Source: an uncultured Oscillospiraceae bacterium (GTDB lineage: Bacteria > Bacillota > Clostridia > Oscillospirales > Acutalibacteraceae). Taken from it: a stretch of DNA of 19,740 bases. Shown piece after piece: positions 13,865 to 19,740 of the stretch. The position numbers and the translations under genes are program-made. The stretch lies in contig USQH01000014.1 of NCBI GenBank assembly GCA_900556765.1, positions 1 to 19,740 on the forward strand. Direction: 5' to 3'. Position 1 is the stretch's first letter; each line of letters begins with the position of its first letter. Below the pieces are notes generated by a model, which did no database searches, had not been told where the DNA came from, and was given only the letters and a program-made list of their open reading frames with translations.

Positions 13865-15733
13865 ATGAAAAAAATTAAAATTACCGTGGCACTGCTTTTG
13901 ACGCTGTGTGTACTGTTGAATACGGGCGGATGCGGAGCAGGCACCTTATTTTCAAAAAATCGAGAAACCGTCCGCGAAATTCAATGTACGCATCCCGCAA
14001 CGCTTTCCGGCATCTACCCTGCAGGCGGAGCGCAAGTCGTTTTGTGCTGGGCGGACTATGAAAAAGAAATCACCACCGTGCAGATTGTCGACACCGACGC
14101 CGACACCGTGAGCGGCGAGATCACAATGGACGGCGTATGGAGCTTTAAGGAACAGACCTTCTCCGACGGCAGACTTGCGCTGTGCAATCGGGATAAGAAC
14201 GAATGGAAGTTTCTGAACACCGCTCTGACAGAAATCGGCACATTAAAAACGGAGAATGTGGACGGCTTCTTTTCCTGCGACGGAAACACCTACTACTATC
14301 TGAGTGAACATGTGCTCTGCTGCAAAGATGTGAAAAGCGGTAAAATGGGCAAAGTACAATTGTCCATTGACCTGCGCTTTTTTGAAATTACGGCGTTTGA
14401 CAACCGCAACGACAAAATGGCTGTGCAATTCTATTTGTCACCGTACAGCAGCGAATGCGGTACGGCAATCCTGGATGTTACAACGGGGCAGTTTTCCATG
14501 CTGCAAGAAAATCTCTATCAGACAGTCTTTACAGAAGATGGTTTGTACTTGCTGTCTTTTGATGAGAAAACAATGGGCTATTCCTTACTTTACGGATGTG
14601 ATGACGGCGACTTCCTGTTTGCGGATGCCGATATTTTCATGAACGATAGCAAAGAATTGTACAGCATTATCGGTGCGCCCTACCTGATGGGCATTGCGAC
14701 AGACACAACACTTTACTCTGCCGAAACGCAAATTGCAGCCTGCCCGCTTGCCGACTGCGGAATATCCGGTGAAATGCGCTCCGTCTGCTTCCTCCCCGAC
14801 GAAAAATTGCTGATAGGTGCAGTCTATCAAAACGGTACGTATCGTATCTATTCCATTGATCCGGCACAGCTTTCGTTCACGGCTGTTGCGGACGCAGCTC
14901 ACACTGCATCGCCGCTTAATGTTGACCAAAAACTGGCGCAGATTTATCGTGAAAGATCCGCCGAAGCACCTGTTATTGAAACTCTGCCGGATGCGCGGAA
15001 ATATGCGGATACTCTGGAAACAAAATACGGAGTGTGCATTTTGCTTTCTTCTCAATGTAAGGACGCAGCAGCACTTTGCGACTACGCCATTACCCTGACA
15101 GATACAATGAGCGACGATGAAGAACTGAGCAGCATCAGCATGGCGCTTAAATGCCTGAACCAAAGCCTTTCTCTGTATCCAAACGGATTTTTAGCCCAGT
15201 TTAAAAACAGTATGGGCGATGGCGGCATTCGTTTCCTGCTGGTGGGTCAGATCGACAGCAATTTTGGCGCTGTGGGCTGTACATATGAGAGAAGAGATTG
15301 GCAAAATATCGCACTGGATATACAAATGACATCCGATCTTGACGGGATTATATGCCACGAAATTTGGCACGCCACAGAAAACGAGATACTATCACGGGAC
15401 TATTCGGTGTTCACGTTGGATAAATGGGCTGCATTGAATCCTAAGGGTTTCTCGTATTACGAAAATCCTACCGAAGCTGACCCGTCACAGCAGAGGTGGA
15501 CACTTTACAGCAGCGGCAGCGAGGGTGTTTATTTCGTTGACAGCTATGGCCGCGTGAACGAACGGGAGGATCGCGCCCGTATCATGGAATTTTTTATGAC
15601 CCACGATGATGAGGCAAAGCTGCTGATTGAATCGCCTGCCATACAAAAAAAGCTTAAATTAATGTGTGACGGCATTAGGAACAACTTTGATACGACCGGC
15701 TGGAGCGACGTTCGTTGGGAGCGACTGCTGTAA
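13865..15733 (+). CDS. Lipoprotein with C-terminal HExxH zinc-metallopeptidase motif
   Basis: A 622-residue secreted lipoprotein. A basic N-terminus and hydrophobic helix lead to the lipobox NTGGC with Cys23, so it should be anchored to the outer face of the membrane. Residues ~30-350 are rich in repeated short beta segments (for example ILDVTTGQFSML, YRIYSIDPAQLSF), suggesting a beta-propeller-like domain. The C-terminal ~250 residues hold ICHEIWHATENEI with zinc ligands His498, Glu499 and His502. A later SYGRVNEREDRARIMEFF segment (about 561-578) resembles the third-ligand region of HExxH peptidases in which ED(R/F)A follows a YG.(T/V)N string. RBS AAGGAG precedes ATG 13865. It is followed 36 bases later by a small membrane protein and then an acetyltransferase. 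I do not know a named family for the whole protein; peptidase activity is inferred from the motif. Confidence 0.8.
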   Translation: MKKIKITVALLLTLCVLLNTGGCGAGTLFSKNRETVREIQCTHPATLSGIYPAGGAQVVLCWADYEKEITTVQIVDTDADTVSGEITMDGVWSFKEQTFSDGRLALCNRDKNEWKFLNTALTEIGTLKTENVDGFFSCDGNTYYYLSEHVLCCKDVKSGKMGKVQLSIDLRFFEITAFDNRNDKMAVQFYLSPYSSECGTAILDVTTGQFSMLQENLYQTVFTEDGLYLLSFDEKTMGYSLLYGCDDGDFLFADADIFMNDSKELYSIIGAPYLMGIATDTTLYSAETQIAACPLADCGISGEMRSVCFLPDEKLLIGAVYQNGTYRIYSIDPAQLSFTAVADAAHTASPLNVDQKLAQIYRERSAEAPVIETLPDARKYADTLETKYGVCILLSSQCKDAAALCDYAITLTDTMSDDEELSSISMALKCLNQSLSLYPNGFLAQFKNSMGDGGIRFLLVGQIDSNFGAVGCTYERRDWQNIALDIQMTSDLDGIICHEIWHATENEILSRDYSVFTLDKWAALNPKGFSYYENPTEADPSQQRWTLYSSGSEGVYFVDSYGRVNEREDRARIMEFFMTHDDEAKLLIESPAIQKKLKLMCDGIRNNFDTTGWSDVRWERLL

Positions 15734-15769
15734 AAGCGGTTTAAAATAAAAAGAACGAGGAATAACGCA

Positions 15770-16183
15770 ATGAAACTCTATTTTGGAAATGCCATAACAA
15801 CGGTCACGACTTTAATGATACTTGCCCTTTTGGGCTTTGCTGGCTATTCTGTTTTTTACCGCACCAACATTCAGTATTGGGGACGCAGGAGCATGATCAT
15901 GCTGATTTTCGGTCTTGTAATCTGCTGTTTTGCCGCAACACGGGACGGCTTGGACAAAACCATTCAGTGCGCCATTGACGGCAGCTGCGCTCCCGGAATT
16001 TTTCAGCTTATCAGCGTTCCTACCATTATCGGCTGCATCGGCGCATTGCTTATTATCATTGCCGCCATTGCTACCCCTATCGCAAAATCCCAGCACACGC
16101 GGCAAATCTGGTTTTATGTAATGTCCGGCGGCACAGTACTGAAAATTCTGACAACGGAAATTGCAAGAATCCTAATCCGTTAA
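15770..16183 (+). CDS. Small membrane protein, unknown function
   Basis: A 137-residue protein with four likely membrane helices (about residues 10-30, 41-58, 79-103, 113-133) and short loops. Two cysteines in the loop CAIDGSC (68-74) might form a disulfide on the outside. A ribosome binding site (GAGGAA, 15757-15762) and ATG 15770 fit well. It lies 36 bases after the metallopeptidase lipoprotein and 22 bases before the acetyltransferase, and no terminator separates them, so the three are probably one transcript. No family recognised. Confidence 0.75.
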   Translation: MKLYFGNAITTVTTLMILALLGFAGYSVFYRTNIQYWGRRSMIMLIFGLVICCFAATRDGLDKTIQCAIDGSCAPGIFQLISVPTIIGCIGALLIIIAAIATPIAKSQHTRQIWFYVMSGGTVLKILTTEIARILIR

Positions 16184-16205
16184 ATCTTTTTTGGAGGAAA
16201 TGCAT

Positions 16206-16838
16206 ATGATTCCTGATTGGAAAATATATCCACGTAGTCAAGGGCACAGTACCGTGTATCTTAAAAATGTAATAACCGACCCATCCATTGAAATCGGAGA
16301 GTACACTACATATGATGACTTTGTACATGATCCGCGGGATTTTCAGCGAAACAACGTACTTTACCACTATCCTGAGTGCAATCACGACAAGTTGAAAATC
16401 GGAAAATTCTGCTCCATTGCCTGCGGTGCAAAGTTCATCTTTAATGCCGCTAACCACGCACTGCAAAGCCTTTCTACCTACCCGTTCCCGATCTTTTTTG
16501 AAGAATGGGGGCTGGATGTGAAAAACATTTGTGACGCATGGGATAACAAAGGCGATATTGTAATAGGCAATGACGTCTGGATCGGCTATGAGGCCGTTAT
16601 CCTCTCCGGCGTGACCATTGGTGACGGAGCCATCATCGGCACCCGTGCCGTGGTAACAAAAGATGTACCGCCATACACCATTGTGGGAGGCGTTCCGGCA
16701 AAGCCTATTCGTAAGCGCTTTAACGATGATACTATTGAAAAGCTGAAAAATCTTCGTTGGTGGGATTGGGACACGGAAAAGATCGCCTGCAATATTGCAG
16801 CCATTCAGGCAGGAAAAACGGATGAACTGAGAGAATAA
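16206..16838 (+). CDS. Vat/CatB-type xenobiotic acetyltransferase
   Basis: A 210-residue hexapeptide-repeat acetyltransferase close in length and sequence pattern to Vat streptogramin A acetyltransferases (about 210-220 residues) and CatB chloramphenicol acetyltransferases. Seen are the early EIGEYTTYDD and NNVLYHYPE strings, KLKIGKFCSIACGAKFI, the active-site loop NHALQSLSTYPF with probable catalytic His84, and the left-handed beta-helix repeats GDIVIGNDVWIGYEAVIL / GVTIGDGAIIGTRAVV. They are followed by PPYTIVGGVPAKPI and RWWDWD. The family acetylates a drug hydroxyl using acetyl-CoA, but many members act on other acceptors, so resistance is possible, not shown. ATG 16206 is chosen because GGAGG (16193-16197) is well spaced; the ATG at 16200 is too close. 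It is probably in one transcript with the two upstream genes. Confidence 0.9.
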   Translation: MIPDWKIYPRSQGHSTVYLKNVITDPSIEIGEYTTYDDFVHDPRDFQRNNVLYHYPECNHDKLKIGKFCSIACGAKFIFNAANHALQSLSTYPFPIFFEEWGLDVKNICDAWDNKGDIVIGNDVWIGYEAVILSGVTIGDGAIIGTRAVVTKDVPPYTIVGGVPAKPIRKRFNDDTIEKLKNLRWWDWDTEKIACNIAAIQAGKTDELRE

Positions 16839-16849
16839 ATATGAAATCA

Positions 16850-17101
16850 CTTTTTATTAATCCCCAAAAAGCAACGCCGGCAAAAGCATTTGAGCATTGG
16901 ACAAGCACGACCAGCCCTACGGTTACATTTTTCAAAACACCAAGTGTCACGCCGCTTGTTCGCTTGAGTCACAGAAGTGGCATCAATCGCAGCCTCAAGC
17001 TCAACACGCTTCTGTGTCGGTACGTCTGCAAGGCAGTCGGCAAAGTAAAAAAGTTTTACACGTGCCCCGTAAAGCGAAAACTGCCCAGATATGATACACC
17101 G
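16850..17101 (-). pseudogene. Coding-like fragment on the minus strand
   Basis: An 84-codon open frame between stops (no start codon) has protein-like content: FADCLADVPTQKRVELEAAI, then DATSVTQANKRRDTWCFEKC. The overlapping plus-strand frame (ATG 16841 to TGA 17153-17155, 104 residues) is basic and Ser/Thr/Pro-rich, with no ribosome binding site worth the name. I think the minus frame is the better candidate for an old gene remnant. Family not recognised. Either frame could be chance. Confidence 0.25.
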
Positions 17102-17151
17102 TTAGTAAACACTATTGCAAAGAACAAGCATTATCAAACAAGGAGAATTTG

Positions 17152-17298
17152 TTGAAGTTAAGCACTTTTTGCCGGAGTGTGTGGGTTGACCGAGAAACAC
17201 GGCAAGTTTTCACACGTCTACGCTTCCAAAGAATCAAACCGATATATCTTACTGAGGAAACATTTCATAAACCAAAAATAAACAGAAAATATACATGA
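17152..17298 (+). CDS. Possible 48-residue small protein
   Basis: A good ribosome binding site (AAGGAGAA, 17140-17147) is followed by TTG at 17152 and 47 further codons to TGA 17296-17298. The peptide is basic and aromatic (KLSTFCRSVWVDRETRQVF then TRLRFQRIKPIYLTEETF). There is no family match I recognise and no membrane helix. The ribosome binding site is the main support. The frame may be a fragment of something larger, and it ends 15 bases before the next gene, which has its own site. Confidence 0.3.
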   Translation: MKLSTFCRSVWVDRETRQVFTRLRFQRIKPIYLTEETFHKPKINRKYT

Positions 17299-17313
17299 TA
17301 GGAGTTACATAAA

Positions 17314-17769
17314 ATGAAAACCAAATTTTTTGCCACCGCAATACTTACGATTACAGTGCTGTTTACCCTGACGGCCTGTGGCAATGCGCAGAACAATGCT
17401 TCATCTAATAGTCCCGATCTTACCACGGAGCAGTCCGAAAAACAGAGCAGTACAGAATATCAGAGCGAGAATAACAATTCAGCAAACGGCCAAACATCAA
17501 ATACTCTCGGTTCATCTGAAAAAGCAGAATCGTCTATCGATCAGGCCGGCAAGCAGAACACTGCGGATAAACCGACCGCCGGAAGCACCTCCGCCCAAGG
17601 CGAAGCATGGAAAATTGATTTTGAAAAGGATCTGTTCAAGAACTACCAGGTAAAACCGGATCACTATGAGGACTTGGGCAACGGAATATATCAGGTCTAT
17701 GTGGTTTTGAATGGTAAGGTCGTTCCATTTGTTACGGTAGATTCTGCGACAGGCGATTATCACGGATAA
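17314..17769 (+). CDS. Short lipoprotein with Ser/Asn/Gln-rich linker
   Basis: A 151-residue exported lipoprotein. The signal peptide ends in the lipobox LTAC with Cys22. Residues ~23-95 are a low-complexity Ser/Asn/Gln/Thr/Glu spacer, and a compact C-terminal domain follows (EAWKIDFEKDLFKNYQVKPD, then LGNGIYQVYVVLNGKVVPFV and TVDSATGDYHG). The last part looks like a small alpha/beta domain ending in a PepSY-like V.VD..TGDYHG strand, which is only a resemblance. RBS AGGAGTT (17300-17306). The layout suggests a surface-anchored domain held away from the membrane. It follows the acetyltransferase group after a 475-base gap and probably has its own promoter in the AT-rich DNA upstream. Confidence 0.82.
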   Translation: MKTKFFATAILTITVLFTLTACGNAQNNASSNSPDLTTEQSEKQSSTEYQSENNNSANGQTSNTLGSSEKAESSIDQAGKQNTADKPTAGSTSAQGEAWKIDFEKDLFKNYQVKPDHYEDLGNGIYQVYVVLNGKVVPFVTVDSATGDYHG

Positions 17770-18141
17770 AAAAATCGTATAAATAACAAATCAATTTCAT
17801 TGATTATGTATTGAACAGCAAATTCGGTTTCAACATCTCATTGTTTAATTTTTTATAAGTTTGTCACAATCCCCTGCATAGTTGCGCGAGTCTTTTGCAT
17901 AAAACCGACATCCGCTTAAAATTGATTCAGGGGCGATTGGGGTGCAGTAATATTTTCTCTGCCTCCAACATTATATGCCCCTGAATTTTCCTCAAAAGCA
18001 GCGTCGAAACATACGATCTTCGGCATATATCCTCTGAATAATACGATGTTTCCCTACAATGCTCATCGGAAAATCAGTCTTAAAATGAAAACTCTGATAA
18101 TATGCGAGGGACGCTACATATAACCGCACTGTATAAAAAAC
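17770..18141. other. Gene-free AT-rich stretch
   Basis: No gene supported. It holds a weak hairpin just after the lipoprotein gene (AATCAA/TTGATT near 17789-17805) and the inverted repeat at 17925-17986. The minus-strand frame covering 17992-18528 runs through the terminator and antisense to the MerR gene, so it is not a gene. Confidence 0.5.
17925..17986. repeat. Long imperfect inverted repeat
   Basis: ATTCAGGGGC (17925-17934) is perfectly complementary to GCCCCTGAAT (17977-17986). Inside, TTGGGGTGCAG (17937-17947) partly pairs with CTGCCTCCAA (17959-17968). The left part (AGGGGC, then GGGGTGCAG and TTTTCTCT) resembles, in reverse orientation, the repeat group at 18211-18265. Confidence 0.6.
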
Positions 18142-18187
18142 AAAGCCCGCAAATCCTTGATATATCAAGGGTTTGCGGGCTTTTTTG
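18142..18187. terminator. Strong bidirectional terminator
   Basis: A 19-pair stem (18142-18160 with 18165-18183, one G-T pair) is followed on the plus strand by TTTTTTGG and on the minus strand by TTTGTTTTTTATAC. On the minus strand it lies ~90 bases past the MerR stop and can end that transcript. Confidence 0.88.
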
Positions 18188-18210
18188 GCTTGGCAAAGAA
18201 CCGTAATTTT

Positions 18211-18265
18211 GATAGAAATGCACCCCCTTAGAGAAAACTGCACCCTACGGCTCATTTGCCCCCTA
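18211..18265 (-). repeat. Three ~18-base tandem repeats, IS21-end-like
   Basis: On the minus strand three related units follow each other with 18-19 base period: TAGGGGGCAAATGAGCCG, TAGGGTGCAGTTTTCTCT and AAGGGGGTGCATTTCTATC. IS21-family insertion sequences carry such multiple G-rich terminal repeats (GGGGTGCA-type). No istA/istB gene is present, so at most this is a leftover end. Confidence 0.4.
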
Positions 18266-18274
18266 TACAAGACT

Positions 18275-18697
18275 TCAGTGTTTAGGACGGTTTTCCGCCG
18301 TCCAATTCTTAGGGTTGGTGTCATCCGGGGCAAGACCTGCCAGAATTGCCTCGTAGTGCGCAACCTTGTCGTCCATATATTTCGCTGTGGCTTTTGCCTC
18401 CTCCAACCGTTTATAGGCTTCTTCCCGTTGCTTGAGAATGATCGCATACCTTGCCCGAAGGTTCTCCTCCGATTCCTCCAGCAGACAAAGGCGGCAATAC
18501 TCCCGAATGTCCTCAATGGACGCACCACAGCCTTTCAGGCATTTGATACCTTGCATCCAATTCACGGATTCTTCGTTGAACACCCGGCGATTGCCGCCGT
18601 CCCGTTCACAGGGCAGTAAGCCCTCATCGGTATAAAAGCGCAGCGTATGCTCCGTTACATCAAACATTTTTGCCATCTGTTTTATTGTATAGTACAT
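18275..18697 (-). CDS. MerR-family transcriptional regulator
   Basis: A 140-residue MerR-type regulator. The winged helix-turn-helix spans residues ~2-70: YTIKQMAKMFDVTEHTLRFY, TDEGLLPCERDGGNRRVFNE and ESVNWMQGIKCLKGCGASIE. A coiled-coil dimerisation helix follows (ENLRARYAIILKQREEAYKR), with a short variable tail, so no large effector domain is present. This small form is typical of regulators of aldehyde/electrophile stress paired with aldo-keto reductases or alcohol dehydrogenases. It is divergent from the aldo-keto reductase at 18809, and the shared 111-base gap holds a promoter with the 19-base spacer characteristic of MerR activation. One cluster of cysteines (Cys54, Cys68, Cys70 region) could serve as sensors, but this is inference. 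Confidence 0.92.
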   Translation of the reverse strand: MYYTIKQMAKMFDVTEHTLRFYTDEGLLPCERDGGNRRVFNEESVNWMQGIKCLKGCGASIEDIREYCRLCLLEESEENLRARYAIILKQREEAYKRLEEAKATAKYMDDKVAHYEAILAGLAPDDTNPKNWTAENRPKH

Positions 18698-18727
18698 TGC
18701 ATCCCCCGAAAAAATCTAAAATACCTC

Positions 18728-18758
18728 TTGACTTCGTGTTACTCGAACTTGTTACAAT
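18728..18758 (+). promoter_or_regulatory. MerR-type promoter of the aldo-keto reductase
   Basis: TTGACT (18728-18733) and TACAAT (18753-18758) are separated by 19 bases, longer than the normal 17 and typical for promoters twisted open by MerR proteins. A dyad TTCG-N7-CGAA (18733-18747) lies within the spacer as a candidate operator. Confidence 0.8.
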
Positions 18759-18808
18759 GATTATAGCATATGACTGGTATCTGTGCAATATGAAAACGGA
18801 GAATGGAT

Positions 18809-19582
18809 ATGGAATACTTGACTTTGAATAACGGCGTTCAAATGCCGCTTGTCGGTTTCGGCACTTTTATGCTTAGCGGGGAGAACTGCACCGAGGCAGT
18901 CGCAGAAGCCATTCAAAACGGCTATCGGATGATCGACACCGCAGAGGCTTACGGCAATGAAGCGGCAGTGGGCGAAGGTATCAAGCAAAGTGGGATTGAC
19001 CGCCGGGAGCTGTTTCTCGTCACAAAGGTGAACTTCAAATCTTACGAAAATGCCGAGCAGACGGTCATGCAGTCGCTTGCCAATTTGCAGACCGACTACA
19101 TCGACCTGCTGCTCCTGCACTGGCCCTTTGCCAACTACTATGCGGCATGGCGGGTTTTGGAGAAGCTGTACGCAGAAGGAAACGTCCGCGCCATCGGAGT
19201 TTCCAACTTCGAGCCGGACCAGCTTCTTGATTTAATTGCCTATAACAAGGTCGTCCCTGCGGTGAACCAAATTGAAACCAATCTTTACTGTCAGCGTGTT
19301 ACTGAACGTAGCTGGATGGATAAGAAGCAGGTAGCACACATGGCCTACGCACCATTAGGCCAGGGCAACCGGAATGAAATGTTCAGAGAATCCACTGTGC
19401 TTGCTCTCGCCGAAAAATACGACAAGACCCCTGCACAGATTCTGCTCCGGTTCCTAACGCAAAAAGGTATCGCCGTCATTCCGAGAAGCACCCAGCCGGA
19501 GCATATCAAAGAGAATTTTGACTTATTTGATTTTTCACTTACTGCTGATGAAATAGCACAGCCTTCCTGCTATTCTGTATAA
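18809..19582 (+). CDS. Aldo/keto reductase with replaced C-terminus
   Basis: A 257-residue NADPH-dependent aldo/keto reductase (TIM barrel) that reduces aldehydes or ketones. The catalytic tetrad is visible: Asp43 and Tyr48 in DTAEAYGNE, Lys73 in LVTKVNF and His104 in LLLLHWPF. The cofactor-side motifs AIGVSNF, NQIETNLYCQ, AYAPLGQG and GIAVIPRSTQPEHIKEN are intact. Usual length is about 270-285. The normal ending after LTADEIA (a stretch with LD and a HRDP/PE..E type tail) is missing: the protein changes to QPSCYSV and stops. This looks like a rearrangement point at about 19557. ATG 18809 is preferred over ATG 18803 because CGGAG ends at 18801. Expression is probably switched by the divergent MerR protein. 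Activity may be lost or altered. Confidence 0.88.
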   Translation: MEYLTLNNGVQMPLVGFGTFMLSGENCTEAVAEAIQNGYRMIDTAEAYGNEAAVGEGIKQSGIDRRELFLVTKVNFKSYENAEQTVMQSLANLQTDYIDLLLLHWPFANYYAAWRVLEKLYAEGNVRAIGVSNFEPDQLLDLIAYNKVVPAVNQIETNLYCQRVTERSWMDKKQVAHMAYAPLGQGNRNEMFRESTVLALAEKYDKTPAQILLRFLTQKGIAVIPRSTQPEHIKENFDLFDFSLTADEIAQPSCYSV

Positions 19583-19740
19583 ATATTATGGTAGATGCGG
19601 TAATATCCGCCACCTATGCTCTGTACCTGAAGCTGAATGGCAAAATTCTCTGCCCCGAGCTGTTTTAACGCCTCAGTCACATAGGCATCCCACTAAGCAC
19701 CTGTGGAATATGCCCGCTCAATGGTACTCCATAAGCTTTC
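19570..19740 (-). pseudogene. Broken gene 3' end, minus strand, cut by the window edge
   Basis: On the minus strand one frame runs from the window edge to TAG at 19570-19572, interrupted by an in-frame TAG at 19693-19695. It reads ESLWSTIERAYSTGA, stop, WDAYVTEALKQLGAENF and on to GGGYYRIYHNIYTE. The WDAYV..LKQLG string resembles the C-terminal region of extracellular solute-binding proteins of sugar ABC transporters, but the last ~20 residues do not, so this is tentative. It converges on, and overlaps, the altered end of the aldo/keto reductase. Confidence 0.35.

Noticed and set aside
17992..18528. 178-codon minus-strand frame past the MerR gene
   Set aside because: It reads the MerR gene in a different frame and runs through a strong terminator and repeat DNA.

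Overview
This window looks like a metagenomic contig that joins two organisms. Bases 1 to about 1340 are GC-rich. They carry the 3' part of a Bacteroidales-type tmRNA with its terminator, a long non-coding stretch, a perfect Bacteroidetes -7 promoter element (TAnnTTTG) and the first ~60 codons of a menA-like prenyltransferase gene. In the middle of a codon-rich string (about 1338-1355) the reading frame passes, without a stop, into the C-terminal two thirds of pyruvate phosphate dikinase (ppdK). Everything after that has the look of a gut Clostridia genome (Oscillospiraceae-like): strong Shine-Dalgarno sites, GTG/TTG starts, TTGACA/TATAAT promoters and Clostridia-type small genes. The 574-codon 'fusion' is most simply an assembly chimera at a shared short string.

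Region 2892-8700 is an accessory array. After the ppdK terminator come four intergenic units (about 3227-3296, 5257-5382, 6147-6273, 7808-7876). Each is a terminator-like hairpin followed by a promoter whose -35 and -10 boxes are always 17 bp apart. Two of the units are nearly identical ~126-bp direct repeats flanking a single gene. Between them sit self-contained cargoes: a three-gene membrane/TetR module, a YoaP-type acetyltransferase, a VOC/glyoxalase protein plus an AraC-GyrI regulator, and a decayed zinc-finger gene. This 'terminator-promoter bounded cassette' layout is the most unusual organisation in the window.

Region 8700-11980 holds a membrane-anchored XRE regulator (minus strand) with three repeats in its promoter, a ~1 kb gene-poor stretch, and a tightly coupled SGNH hydrolase / DegV (fatty-acid-binding) pair closed by a strong terminator.

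Region 12100-17770 looks like remnants and cargo of a mobile element. It has a broken CHAP-domain lysin, a TetR regulator with a clear promoter/operator overlapping a cysteine-rich KTR gene, a 622-residue lipoprotein with an HExxH metallopeptidase motif, a small membrane protein, a Vat/CatB-type acetyltransferase (possible streptogramin A resistance type), and a short lipoprotein.

Region 17770-19740 has inverted, repeat-bearing sequences resembling ends of an IS21-type element around a strong bidirectional terminator. It then has a divergent MerR regulator / aldo-keto reductase pair with a classic 19-bp-spacer MerR promoter. The reductase loses its normal C-terminus at about 19557, where it runs into a broken minus-strand gene fragment. 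No CRISPR array, tRNA or rRNA was seen.
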